A stretch of 64,000 bases of DNA from Maribacter polysiphoniae (GCF_003148665.1 NZ_QGGQ01000001.1:389762-453761); one strand, 5' to 3'; counted from the stretch's first letter, positions 16,734 to 25,837 are shown. Program-made: numbers and translations. The notes: generated by a model from the sequence alone, not told the origin.

Positions 16734-17531
16734 ATGCGAAATATTCTTGTCCCCATTGGTACCTTACCCAACGTTACGGAAACATTACAATATGCTGTTG
16801 ATTTTGCCGCTGATTTTTCGGCAAAAATATATGTGATGGATGCTTTTAATATTAGTGCAAAGGCGGGTAGCCTGGCCAATATTTCCGAAAGATTGGCGAA
16901 GAGCGGTAAAGAGCGGATCAAGGGCGTTATCGATCAAGTGGATTCCCGAAATGTTGATATCAAAATCGCAACATTCAATGGGGAGTTGGTCGATGGCATC
17001 ATGAAAATAAACAAGGAACTAGGTATCGACCTGATCATACTTTCTCCCAAGAGTAACCATGTCCATGAAGGTCTTTATCTTGGCAACACCTCGGGTAAAA
17101 TAATTAAAAGGACCGATATTCCTGCGTTGATTGTTCCTCAAGGCGCCAAATACATACCCTTTAAAAGTATCCTGACCGCATTTAAATCCGGTGTCTTAAA
17201 ACGTAAGCGGATTTTGAATCCATTAATAACGATTCAGAAAAAACATGATGCGACAGTAAATTTGTTGTTGGTTAAAACACCCGAGTATACTGATGACGAT
17301 TTAAAGGTGAATACGGCATTGATGGATTTATGTTCTAATCTTACCGTAACAGAGAATGCTACTACATATCTTGGTGTCATGGAGCATTTTCAGTCCAAAC
17401 ATCCCGATTTACTTTGTGTTTTCAGAAGAAAAAGGGGCTTTTTCGTTAAGCTATGGGAAAAGAATACCATCAGTAAATCTGAATTCTCGGTACCGATTCC
17501 GGTTTTGATCCTGAGTGTCAAGAAATATTGA
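16734..17531 (+). CDS. Universal stress protein (UspA) family
   Basis: 265 aa. The N-terminal Usp domain (NILVPIGTLPNVTETLQYAVDFAADFSAKIYVM) is clear and ends with the nucleotide-loop motif GLYLGNTSGKIIKRTDIPALIVPQGAKY. The C-terminal half is a second, degenerate Usp-like domain without a recognisable loop. Bacteroidota Usp proteins of this two-domain type are linked to stress and stationary phase. It is convergent with the LacI gene (3 bases between stops). Confidence 0.85.
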   Translation: MRNILVPIGTLPNVTETLQYAVDFAADFSAKIYVMDAFNISAKAGSLANISERLAKSGKERIKGVIDQVDSRNVDIKIATFNGELVDGIMKINKELGIDLIILSPKSNHVHEGLYLGNTSGKIIKRTDIPALIVPQGAKYIPFKSILTAFKSGVLKRKRILNPLITIQKKHDATVNLLLVKTPEYTDDDLKVNTALMDLCSNLTVTENATTYLGVMEHFQSKHPDLLCVFRRKRGFFVKLWEKNTISKSEFSVPIPVLILSVKKY

Positions 17532-17534
17532 TTT

Positions 17535-18560
17535 TTAGGCGGTAAAGGATGAATCGCGAACCAATAGGCTGGTTTTGATTTCTACCGTTTTGATCGCTTC
17601 ATCATTATCTGGGTTTTCTATTTCTTTAATCAGGTATGCAACGGCAGTACGCCCAATTCTATCACCAGGTTGGTCCACAGTGGTCAAGGCAGGTTGTATG
17701 ATTGTGGAATTTACCGAATTGCTGAATCCCACCACGGCGATTTCCTGGGGTATCTTTACATTGAATTTATGAAGTGCTTTAATGGCCCCTATGGCTGCGT
17801 TGTCGGTAATGGCAAAAATGGCGTCGGGCCTTTTCTTTAAACTTAGGAGCATTCTGGTTAGTCTACTGCCATTCTTTAATGAAATGTCCTCAGTGCTGAG
17901 TATTATCTTTTCATCGATGGCTATTTCGTTGTTTCGCAAAGCTCTTAAATAGCCGGCATATCTTTTTTCAGAATTAAAGGAGTTTTCAGTTTCCTTAAGG
18001 ATGGCAATCCTTTTTTTTCCTAGGTTGATAAGATGTTCAACGGCATTGTAAGCAGCTTCTTCTTCGTCGATTACAATTTGGGTACAGGGTATTTTATCAG
18101 AAACTTTATCAAAAAGGACCATAGGTTTATGGTTCAGGATTTGTAGAATGGCATCCAAGGCAGCGGTTTTTTTCGCTAATGACATTAAAATGCCGTCTAC
18201 ACCGAACTGGGTCATCGTTTTTAACATCTCAATTTGTTTGGATTCATTGTTCTGTGATTCGGAGATAATGACACGATAGCCTCTAAATTCGGCTTCTTCT
18301 AAAATACCTTTTAAAATTGTTGAGGTGAACAAGTGGGATATGTTTGGTACGATAACCCCTAAAATATGGGTTTCCTGCGACCGGAAACCCCTTGCAAAAA
18401 GATTCGGTGCGTAATGCTTTTTTTTCGCCAAATTTTTTACGATTTCCTTTGTGGCGGGACTAATATCAGGATGATCATTCAAAGCCCTGGATACTGTGGA
18501 AATGGAGAGCTTTAGTTCGTTTGCCAATTCTTTTAGGGTTGTAGTTCTTTTTTTGGCCAT
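17535..18560 (-). CDS. LacI family transcriptional regulator
   Basis: 341 aa from the ATG at 18560 (MAKKRTTTLKELANEL); an ATG 15 bases upstream would add MNYKI. The HTH is TLKELANELKLSISTVSRALNDHPDIS, followed by the hinge and the periplasmic-binding-type ligand domain (ILGVIVPNISHLFTSTILKGI, then AVVGFSNSVNSTIIQPALTTVDQPGDRIG). It is divergent from the TonB-dependent receptor gene and two LacI-type operator sites lie between them, so it likely represses the glycosyl-glycerate locus and probably itself, with the sugar or its breakdown product as inducer. Confidence 0.93.
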   Translation of the reverse strand: MAKKRTTTLKELANELKLSISTVSRALNDHPDISPATKEIVKNLAKKKHYAPNLFARGFRSQETHILGVIVPNISHLFTSTILKGILEEAEFRGYRVIISESQNNESKQIEMLKTMTQFGVDGILMSLAKKTAALDAILQILNHKPMVLFDKVSDKIPCTQIVIDEEEAAYNAVEHLINLGKKRIAILKETENSFNSEKRYAGYLRALRNNEIAIDEKIILSTEDISLKNGSRLTRMLLSLKKRPDAIFAITDNAAIGAIKALHKFNVKIPQEIAVVGFSNSVNSTIIQPALTTVDQPGDRIGRTAVAYLIKEIENPDNDEAIKTVEIKTSLLVRDSSFTA

Positions 18561-18622
18561 AATCTTATAATTCAAGGGTTTATGTGTTTTTAGGGCAGGA
18601 AAACTAAGTTACAAAACAAATT

Positions 18623-18646
18623 GCAAACGTTGTCGCAAACGTTTGC
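18623..18646. promoter_or_regulatory. Tandem LacI-type operators
   Basis: GCAAACGTTTGC at 18635-18646 is a perfect 12-bp palindrome of the LacI family type (central CG). Directly left of it GCAAACGTTGTC (18623-18634) is the same sequence with two swapped bases. The sites are 12 bases apart, centred between lacI-type gene start (18560) and receptor start (18760). On the forward strand TTG (18643-18645) followed after 16 bases by TAAATTAG may be the receptor promoter, so the operator would overlap its -33 box. No other copy was noticed in the window. Confidence 0.75.
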
Positions 18647-18759
18647 ATAAGAATATGGCAATAAATTAGCATCAATAATGCGATATACCAATAAATTTAC
18701 CGTCAGATTGTAGATATAGTAATATAACAGTCGAACTAATCACTATAAACTCAATAATT

Positions 18760-21354
18760 ATGAAGAAAATTATTTTTGCGGTAATCGGTCTTCTAATAGG
18801 GACAATTAGCTTTGCCCAGACCGAAATCACAGGGAACGTAACTGACAGTTCAGGAGAGCCCATACCAGGGGCGAACATTATTCTAGTTGGAAGTACTTCG
18901 GGAACCACATCGGATTTTGATGGTAATTTTAGTTTTAATACCGATGCAGAAGGTGAACAAACCATTAGGATATCCTATCTGGGATATTTAACCGTTTCAA
19001 AAAGTATTCTACTTACCGGTTCCACGGTTAATATGGATTTTATTTTGGAAGAGGGAGGGGAACAATTGGATGAGGTTCTTTTAACGGCTACCTCCACAAG
19101 AAGATCACAAAAGGAAACACCATTATCTGTTACTTCATTGGGAGCGAAACAATTGGCGAAGGTGAATACGAGTAGTCAGGCCGATGTACTAAGAAGTGTG
19201 CCGGGAATCACCGCAGAGGGCGGCGGTGGTGAAGTGGCCTCCAATATTTTTGTGAGGGGTCTTCCCTCTGGTGGTCAGTATCAATTTAATCCTTTACAAA
19301 TAGATGGAATGCCCGTACTGAGTACTTTTGGGTTAAATTCCTCAGCTCATGATGTTTATTTCAGAAATGACATCGGTATGAAAAGCTTGGAATTTGTCCG
19401 TGGTGGTTCCTCCATTTTGTATGGCGTTGGTTCTGTTGCGGGAATTATTAACTACACAAGTATTACAGGTACCGTTCAGCAAAAAACCACGATAAGGACC
19501 GAAGTGGCTTCCAATTCGAGGTATAAGGCTGATTTTGTTACCAGTGGCCCTCTTGGAGGCGGGGATTCCAAAACATTTTATGCGCTTTCCGGTTTTTACC
19601 GTTATGATGAAGGTCCACTTATCACAGGATTACCCACTGAAGGGTTCCAGTTAAGAGGTAATCTTAAACATATGACCGAAAAGGGCTCGATCACGATTTC
19701 AGGTCAGTTTATCGATGATCAGGTACAATTTTTCCTTCCTTATCCATTGGAAGGAGGTACCCGTAAACGACCCGTAGGCAATGATGGCAATAAAATATTT
19801 ACGTTACAGACAGCGGAAGCCTCTGATATTTCCTATCAAACCCCCGATGGAATTTATAGTTCCCCAATTGAAGAAGGTGTGGCTACACAGGGGTCCTATG
19901 TTATGGCTAATTTTAAACATGGTTTTGACAATGACCTGAAGTTGGATGCCAAGTTGCGCTATTCAAAATATGAGCATCAGTTCAATTTATTTTTGGATGG
20001 TAGTGGGGTAGGCGGTGCCAAGGTAGTAGAGACCCAGCAAGAATATTTAGATGCAAGGGGATTGGCATCTGGGGATTTTACTTTTCTGAATGGCGAAGCC
20101 TTAGATTCCGATGCACTTCTTTTTGAAAATCGAATTTTAGATAGACAAAGGCCATTGAAAGAGCTGATGGCAGATATTAAGTTGACAAAAACAGCCGGGA
20201 ACCACAATATTACACTGGGTACCTTTATGTCCCGTTCAAGTGCTGGGGATTTTAATGTAATCACCAATTATCTAGGGGAGTATAGCAATAGGCCAAGAAT
20301 GGTGAATGTTTCTGATTATAGTATTAATGGTGTAACCAATAGGGGAACCGCATATACAAACAGAAATATTTCCAGCAATAAAATCGCAGCTTTTATTGCT
20401 GATGAGATTAAGTTGGACCGTTGGAATCTGGATTTTGGTTTGCGCTATGAAAGGGCTTCAGGGGATATTGAGAACGAAGGTACTGCTTCCTATGAAGTTG
20501 ATGATACCGGAATTGCCAACTTGGATAATGTCACCTGGGGTAACGGTAGTTTTACAAGAGGTCATGTTTCAGCGAATGATTTTGCCCTGGCCGCTGCCGC
20601 ATTATATAAGGTAAATGACAATTTGAGTGCATATGGTAACTTTTCCAGAGGGTATTTCTTTCCTGAATTAAGGGGTACCAAGTTTGATGCTTTAGGAAAT
20701 CCTGCCTCTTATGAAACTGAGAAAATCCTTCAAGGAGAGTTAGGTGTAAAATATGGCAAGGGAAGTTTTTCAGGTACGGCTGCAGTATATTCAGTTAGTT
20801 TGAAGGATAGAAGGTCAATAAGCTTTGTGAATGCGCCTGGAGGGGGCTTCATAGAGGAAGTAGATACGCAGGACACAAGTACCATTGGTTTTGAAGGAAC
20901 TTGGAATTGGAGATTGCTTGATGACCTTTCCTTTAATGGATCTTTTACCTACCAAGATCATGAAGTAACAAAGTCGGAAAATGACCCTTCAATTGAAGGA
21001 AATCAATTGAGAAGACAGCCAAAAGTAGTCAGTTCTTTCGGGTTTGATTATGATAATGCCATAGTTGATGCTGGCTTTAATTACAATTATACCGGTAAAA
21101 AGTTCACGAATGAAACCAATGCCATAGAATTGGATGCCATTGGGATAGCCAACCTTAACCTTGGGTATACTTTTGATCTGGGTGAAGATGGGGAAACATT
21201 ACGGGTAGGTACACAAGTCTTCAATTTGTTCGATTCTGACGGTATTACAGAAGGTTCACCAAGATTAGGCAATAATCAGACCGAAGAAGAATTCTTTGTT
21301 GGCAGACCTGTTTTACCTACGCGTTTATTCTTTAATGTAACATTCACTTTTTAA
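18760..21354 (+). CDS. TonB-dependent receptor with CarboxypepD_reg domain (putative glycosyl-glycerate uptake)
   Basis: 864 aa outer-membrane receptor. Signal peptide MKKIIFAVIGLLIGTISFAQ; then the carboxypeptidase-regulatory domain (EITGNVTDSSGEPIPGANI, residues about 21-100); the plug (RRSQKETPLSVTSLGAKQLA, VLRSVPGITAEGGGGEVASNIFVRG); and a beta-barrel ending in Phe (LPTRLFFNVTFTF), as outer-membrane barrels do. No SusD partner lies beside it, unlike polysaccharide loci, which suits a small soluble substrate. It heads the putative glycerate-glycoside operon; a hairpin follows the stop. Substrate is inferred from neighbours only. Confidence 0.9.
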   Translation: MKKIIFAVIGLLIGTISFAQTEITGNVTDSSGEPIPGANIILVGSTSGTTSDFDGNFSFNTDAEGEQTIRISYLGYLTVSKSILLTGSTVNMDFILEEGGEQLDEVLLTATSTRRSQKETPLSVTSLGAKQLAKVNTSSQADVLRSVPGITAEGGGGEVASNIFVRGLPSGGQYQFNPLQIDGMPVLSTFGLNSSAHDVYFRNDIGMKSLEFVRGGSSILYGVGSVAGIINYTSITGTVQQKTTIRTEVASNSRYKADFVTSGPLGGGDSKTFYALSGFYRYDEGPLITGLPTEGFQLRGNLKHMTEKGSITISGQFIDDQVQFFLPYPLEGGTRKRPVGNDGNKIFTLQTAEASDISYQTPDGIYSSPIEEGVATQGSYVMANFKHGFDNDLKLDAKLRYSKYEHQFNLFLDGSGVGGAKVVETQQEYLDARGLASGDFTFLNGEALDSDALLFENRILDRQRPLKELMADIKLTKTAGNHNITLGTFMSRSSAGDFNVITNYLGEYSNRPRMVNVSDYSINGVTNRGTAYTNRNISSNKIAAFIADEIKLDRWNLDFGLRYERASGDIENEGTASYEVDDTGIANLDNVTWGNGSFTRGHVSANDFALAAAALYKVNDNLSAYGNFSRGYFFPELRGTKFDALGNPASYETEKILQGELGVKYGKGSFSGTAAVYSVSLKDRRSISFVNAPGGGFIEEVDTQDTSTIGFEGTWNWRLLDDLSFNGSFTYQDHEVTKSENDPSIEGNQLRRQPKVVSSFGFDYDNAIVDAGFNYNYTGKKFTNETNAIELDAIGIANLNLGYTFDLGEDGETLRVGTQVFNLFDSDGITEGSPRLGNNQTEEEFFVGRPVLPTRLFFNVTFTF

Positions 21355-21398
21355 AAATAGTTCCTGTTAGTTTAAGTTAGTTTTTTTAATTCTAAAGT

Positions 21399-21428
21399 CA
21401 TTGGCGGTCTAAAGCCGCCAATGTTTTT
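21399..21428 (+). terminator. Hairpin terminator/attenuator between receptor and hydrolase
   Basis: Perfect 9-bp stem CATTGGCGG (21399-21407) / CCGCCAATG (21415-21423), 7-nt loop, then TTTTTA. It is inside the presumed operon, 20 bases before the hydrolase ATG, and would lower downstream expression relative to the receptor, or protect the receptor mRNA. Confidence 0.7.
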
Positions 21429-21442
21429 ATCAGATTCAATTT

Positions 21443-22756
21443 ATGAAAGAAAATTTAAGAAAGAGGGCCATTGAGGTATTGGATGCCAATTTTCAAGAAG
21501 GTGGCTTTACAATTCCAAGTAAGGGACTTTATCCTTTTCAATGGAAATGGGATTCAGGGTTTATAGCCATAGGCTTTGCCCATTATGATGTTGAAAAGGC
21601 AAAAACAGAGATTCATTCGTTGCTGGATGCCCAATGGGAAAATGGTTTTATACCCCATATTGTTTTTCACAGTGATAATGACTCTTATTTTCCAGGACCC
21701 GATTTTCATCAGTCAGAACGGCACCCACTTTCCTCAAAAAAGTATAGGTCTACCGGGATGACACAACCACCGGTAACCGGTTTCGTTTTACAGGAAATGT
21801 ATCGAATTGCTGAAGACAAGCAAGATATGCTGGCTTTTGTCAAGGACCATATTGATAAGGTTTATGCTAACCATGTTTATTTTTATGAAAATAGAGACCC
21901 CCATAACGAGGGTCTGGTCTATATATACCATAATTGGGAGTCAGGCACGGATAATTCCCCCGTTTGGGATGATATATGGAGTACGATGAATCCGCCAGAA
22001 TACACTTTTGAACGTAGGGACACTACCCATGTAGATGCCTCCCAAAGACCAACAAAACGTGAATATGATCATTATTTATATCTTATTGATATTGCGAAGG
22101 AACATAATTATGATGATGCAAGAATTGCGGAATTATCACCTTTTTTAGTACAAGATCCATTGTTCAATGCCATGTTGATCAAATCTAATGAAGCTTTATT
22201 GGAACTTTATAAGCTTATAGGGGGTAATGGGGATAAAGAAAAGACCTTGCAACAATGGCAGAAAATGAGTATCCGAAATTTTAATAATAAATTGTTCGAC
22301 TCAGAGCTTGGAGCTTACGTGCACTATGATTTAAGAAATGGCAAGCCTATTCGTTTTGTTTCTTCCTCCTCCTTTTCACCTTTGTTCGCCAATATACCGG
22401 ATCAAGAAAGAGCTGAAATTTTGGTGAAAACCATGATGGAGAGGTTTGGGGGTGAGGGTAAATACCTCTGTGCTTCTTTTGACCCTACCAATGAACGGTT
22501 CAATCCCAAAAAGTATTGGCGGGGACCCGTATGGATCAATATGAACTGGGTTTTGTATTATGGACTGAAAAATTACCGTTTTGATGAAATTGCGGAACGT
22601 GTGAGACAAGATTCCATAGCTTTGATAGAACGTGATGGGTTTTTTGAATATTTCGATTGCAGAAAAGATACAGGGGAATCTCAGCGAACAGGCTATGGGG
22701 GCAATAATTTCTCGTGGAGTGCAGCATTGCTATTGGATCTTTTAAAAGAGGGATAA
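21443..22756 (+). CDS. MGH1/GH63-like glycoside hydrolase, putative mannosyl- or glucosylglycerate hydrolase
   Basis: 437-aa (alpha/alpha)6-barrel glycosidase without signal peptide, thus cytoplasmic. YPFQWKWDSGFIAIGFAHYD near the N-terminus, WESGTDNSPVWDD (165-177, Asp170 as candidate general acid), RGPVWINMNWVLYYGLKNY and a C-terminal NNFSWSAALLLD are the pattern of trehalase-like GH63/GH37 and mannosylglycerate hydrolase (MGH1-like) proteins. The catalytic base may be Glu402 or Glu412. Such enzymes split mannosylglycerate or glucosylglycerate to hexose and glycerate. The glycerate kinase two genes downstream strongly supports this reading. Alpha-glucosidase or trehalase activity is the alternative. 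Confidence 0.8.
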   Translation: MKENLRKRAIEVLDANFQEGGFTIPSKGLYPFQWKWDSGFIAIGFAHYDVEKAKTEIHSLLDAQWENGFIPHIVFHSDNDSYFPGPDFHQSERHPLSSKKYRSTGMTQPPVTGFVLQEMYRIAEDKQDMLAFVKDHIDKVYANHVYFYENRDPHNEGLVYIYHNWESGTDNSPVWDDIWSTMNPPEYTFERRDTTHVDASQRPTKREYDHYLYLIDIAKEHNYDDARIAELSPFLVQDPLFNAMLIKSNEALLELYKLIGGNGDKEKTLQQWQKMSIRNFNNKLFDSELGAYVHYDLRNGKPIRFVSSSSFSPLFANIPDQERAEILVKTMMERFGGEGKYLCASFDPTNERFNPKKYWRGPVWINMNWVLYYGLKNYRFDEIAERVRQDSIALIERDGFFEYFDCRKDTGESQRTGYGGNNFSWSAALLLDLLKEG

Positions 22757-22863
22757 TAGTGTCATGACCCACAATTATGCAGACCCTCATTTCACTAAGG
22801 ATTGTATTTTAAGGATTAATTGCACGAAAAGAAGAAAACCGAATTAGTATTACAAATTAAGGT

Positions 22864-24468
22864 ATGAACTATTTAGATTACATCATCATCGTCGTTTACC
22901 TTGTTGCATTTCTAGGAATAGGGTACTTTTTTAAAGAGAATAAGAATTCAGGTGATTATTTCTTAGGTGGTAGAAGTATGGGATGGTTGCCGTTAAGTTT
23001 ATCCACGATGGCCACACAATTGTCTGCCATCAGTTTTATTTCCGCACCTGCATTCGTAGGATTAAAGGAAGGCGGGGGAATGCAATGGTTAACCTATGAG
23101 TTTGGGGTGCCGTTGGCGATGGCATTTTTATTGATTGCCATAATCCCCACCCTGTATAAATCAGGAATCGTAAGTGTTTATGAATATTTGGAAAAAAGAT
23201 TTGATGCTTCCTCACGTTTGTTGATCAGTTTGGTCTTTCAAATCAGTAGGTCTGTGGCTACGGGGGTAATGGTCTATACTATGGCGTTGATTTTACAAGC
23301 GACCATTGGGGTCGACTTTTGGATTTCGGTATTGATCATTGGGGTAATTACCCTGATATATTCTTTTCAAGGGGGTATGAAAGCCGTCATTTGGGGTGAT
23401 GTCATCCAAATGGTGATATTGTTTATGGGCATCGTTATTTGTTTGGTTTATGGTATTAGTGAGCTTGGGGGTTTTGAGAATTTCCTTACCCATGTAGACA
23501 AAGACCGTCTTACCGCCGTTGACTTTACCAAGTGGGGCTTTAGCAATGGGGATAAAAATGATGAATTCGGTTTTTGGCCTATGGCCATTGGTGGTTTTTT
23601 CCTTTATGCGTCCTATTATGGTACCGATCAGACACAATCACAACGCTTATTATCCGCTAAGGATATGCCAACCATAAAAAAGTTGTTGCTTGCCAATGGA
23701 TTGGTGCGTTTTCCATTAACGTTGACCTATTGTATTATGGGGCTGGTATTGGGTACCTTATTGATGCAAGATGCGAATTTTCAGGAATTGATCAATAGTG
23801 TTTACCAGAGTAACATAAGTTCTTTAGAGGGTAAAAAGGCCGATTTAATGGTTCCTGTCTTCATTATAAAATATTTACCAAATGGCATTATCGGTATTCT
23901 GATCGTTGCGATCATGTCCGCAGCCATGTCTTCATTGAGTTCAACGGTAAATTCGCTTTCCGCAGTCACCATGGAAGATTTTGTTAAACGTTTTAAACCC
24001 GAAATGGAAGGTGACCAATATGTGCGTACATCCAGGTTTCTATCCATCTTTTGGGGACTGGTCTGTTTGTTTTTCGCTTTTTTTGCTGGTAATATAGAAG
24101 GAACGGTAATCGAAGTGATCAACAAGATAAGCTCTGTTTTCTATGGTCCTATCTTGGCTGCCTTTATCTTGGCAATCCTAACCAAAAGAACACATGCACT
24201 TGGTGCCAATATTGGTATCGTAGTAGGTGTGTTGTTCAATATTTATCTTTGGTTATATGTGCCCGAGATATTCTGGTTTTGGTGGAATGCACTAGGGTGT
24301 ATTATGACCTTGGTAGTTGCTTATGTTATAAGTTTGGTGGTTAAAAGAAACGTCAACCAAGGCTTGGAGGTGGTTTATTATTCTGGGCGAAAGGAAGTGC
24401 TTATCTTGGTAGGGTTTTTTATTGCCATTGTCCTATTCAGTATTTTTCTACCTGAATTATTGCATTAA
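22864..24468 (+). CDS. Sodium:solute symporter (SSS family)
   Basis: 534-aa inner-membrane protein of the SSS/SLC5 family (about 13-14 TM). Signature: DYFLGGRSMGWLPLSLSTMATQLSAISFI near the N-terminus (the xGGR and the unwound TM1 Na+ site), YYGTDQTQSQRLLSAKD in the middle and IMSAAMSSLSSTVNSLSAVT (SSxxSS sodium-site helix). Typical substrates are sugars, sialic acid or carboxylates. In this operon it would carry the intact glycosyl-glycerate or released sugar across the inner membrane with Na+, which suits a marine organism. It sits between the hydrolase and the glycerate kinase. Confidence 0.93.
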   Translation: MNYLDYIIIVVYLVAFLGIGYFFKENKNSGDYFLGGRSMGWLPLSLSTMATQLSAISFISAPAFVGLKEGGGMQWLTYEFGVPLAMAFLLIAIIPTLYKSGIVSVYEYLEKRFDASSRLLISLVFQISRSVATGVMVYTMALILQATIGVDFWISVLIIGVITLIYSFQGGMKAVIWGDVIQMVILFMGIVICLVYGISELGGFENFLTHVDKDRLTAVDFTKWGFSNGDKNDEFGFWPMAIGGFFLYASYYGTDQTQSQRLLSAKDMPTIKKLLLANGLVRFPLTLTYCIMGLVLGTLLMQDANFQELINSVYQSNISSLEGKKADLMVPVFIIKYLPNGIIGILIVAIMSAAMSSLSSTVNSLSAVTMEDFVKRFKPEMEGDQYVRTSRFLSIFWGLVCLFFAFFAGNIEGTVIEVINKISSVFYGPILAAFILAILTKRTHALGANIGIVVGVLFNIYLWLYVPEIFWFWWNALGCIMTLVVAYVISLVVKRNVNQGLEVVYYSGRKEVLILVGFFIAIVLFSIFLPELLH

Positions 24469-24477
24469 TTTTAACCT

Positions 24478-25617
24478 ATGAAATTTATAATCGCTCCAGA
24501 CAAATTTAAAGGGTCCTTAACCGGATTCGAATTCTGCGATGCCGTGGAAGAAGGTCTTCTTATGGTATTCAAGGAAGCCGAAATCCTAAAAATGCCCTTA
24601 GCCGATGGGGGTGACGGAACCATGGAAGTCGCACGGCATTATATCAAGGGCGATAGGGTCTCGGTAACGGTTAATGACCCACTTTTTCGGCCTATTGGGG
24701 CATCCTATCTTTATTCCAGGAGTACCAAGATTGCCTATATTGAAATGGCCGAGGCATCCGGACTCAAGTTACTTCAAGAGGGTGAACGCAATTGTATGCA
24801 TACGACCACATTGGGTACGGGCGAACTAATTGTCGATGCATTGGAAAAGGGCGCCAAGGAAATTATACTGGGTATCGGAGGAAGTGCCACCAATGATGGG
24901 GGTATGGGAATGGCAAATGCCTTGGGATATGGATTCTTGGATGATAAGGGGAAAGAATTGAAACCCATAGGAAGTAATCTTTCCGCGGTACGGAAAATCG
25001 ATGATTCGAACAAAAACCCTAAACTCAATGGAGTAAAGGTAAAGGTCGCTTGCGACGTTACGAATCCGTTTTATGGCAAAAATGGTGCGGCCTATGTATA
25101 TGCTGGGCAAAAAGGGGCATCAGACAATGAAATTGCACTATTGGATCAAGGGCTGAACAATTTTGCCAAGGTTATTGAAAAGCAGTACAATATAAATTTA
25201 CAGGAATTGGGCGGCGTCGGTGCAGCCGGTGGGGTTGGAGGCGGTGCCCTCATTTTCCTTAATGGTGATTTGACTTCAGGTATTGATCTGATCAAGGAAT
25301 TGGCGGACTTTGATAAAACAATCGAAGGTGCTGACTGGATTATCACAGGGGAAGGTCAGTTAGATGAACAAACACTCTCTGGGAAGACCATCGATGGGGT
25401 CGTTACCTCGGCAACATTAAAACAGATACCCGTAGCTGCCTTATGCGGATCGGTCAGTATATCCATAACACAACAACAAGCATTTAAACTCGATTATGTA
25501 GTTTCTATAGTGAGAGGAATATCCAATTTGAAGGAAGCTATGGAGAAGAGTTATGACAATCTCGTCAATGCCAGTTATAACTTTGCCAATCTTATAAAAC
25601 AAAAGACCTCGAAATGA
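24478..25617 (+). CDS. Glycerate kinase (GarK/GlxK family)
   Basis: 379 aa, PF02595 family, phosphorylates D-glycerate with ATP (2-phosphoglycerate in GarK-like enzymes) into lower glycolysis. Motifs: FIIAPDKFKGSLTG at the N-terminus, KMPLADGGDGTMEVA, IGIGGSATNDGGMGMANALGYGF, and DWIITGEGQLDEQTLSGKT near the C-terminus. Start is 9 bases after the symporter stop. Together with the hydrolase it gives a complete route from glycosyl-glycerate to central metabolism. The tail overlaps an ATG of a short broken frame (ATGA). Confidence 0.95.
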   Translation: MKFIIAPDKFKGSLTGFEFCDAVEEGLLMVFKEAEILKMPLADGGDGTMEVARHYIKGDRVSVTVNDPLFRPIGASYLYSRSTKIAYIEMAEASGLKLLQEGERNCMHTTTLGTGELIVDALEKGAKEIILGIGGSATNDGGMGMANALGYGFLDDKGKELKPIGSNLSAVRKIDDSNKNPKLNGVKVKVACDVTNPFYGKNGAAYVYAGQKGASDNEIALLDQGLNNFAKVIEKQYNINLQELGGVGAAGGVGGGALIFLNGDLTSGIDLIKELADFDKTIEGADWIITGEGQLDEQTLSGKTIDGVVTSATLKQIPVAALCGSVSISITQQQAFKLDYVVSIVRGISNLKEAMEKSYDNLVNASYNFANLIKQKTSK

Positions 25618-25736
25618 ATTTGGAGGAGTATAAAAAGAATGCGATAGGCTTTTACAAAATGGCGTACGAAGGTAATCCCAGATAGGCTATTCAACAGATA
25701 ATGGAAAAGGTCTTGAACAACAATAAAATGTATTGA
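25614..25736 (+). pseudogene. Remnant of a SnoaL/NTF2-like protein
   Basis: Starts at the ATG overlapping the glycerate-kinase stop (ATGA). The first 23 codons (MNLEEYKKNAIGFYKMAYEGN) resemble the N-terminus of flavobacterial SnoaL-like (NTF2-fold) proteins, but a TAG at 25683 interrupts the frame; reading on gives about 16 more residues before TGA. The rest of the expected 130-aa domain is absent. Either a decayed operon gene or chance; no function. Confidence 0.45.
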
Positions 25737-25837
25737 TTGAATTCAATGAAAAAGGTCAAAAGCAATTCACAAATCGATTATTGGGTCAGCCCATTTGATT
25801 TATAAAATACATCAATCAACTTTTTTCCAAAATCAGT

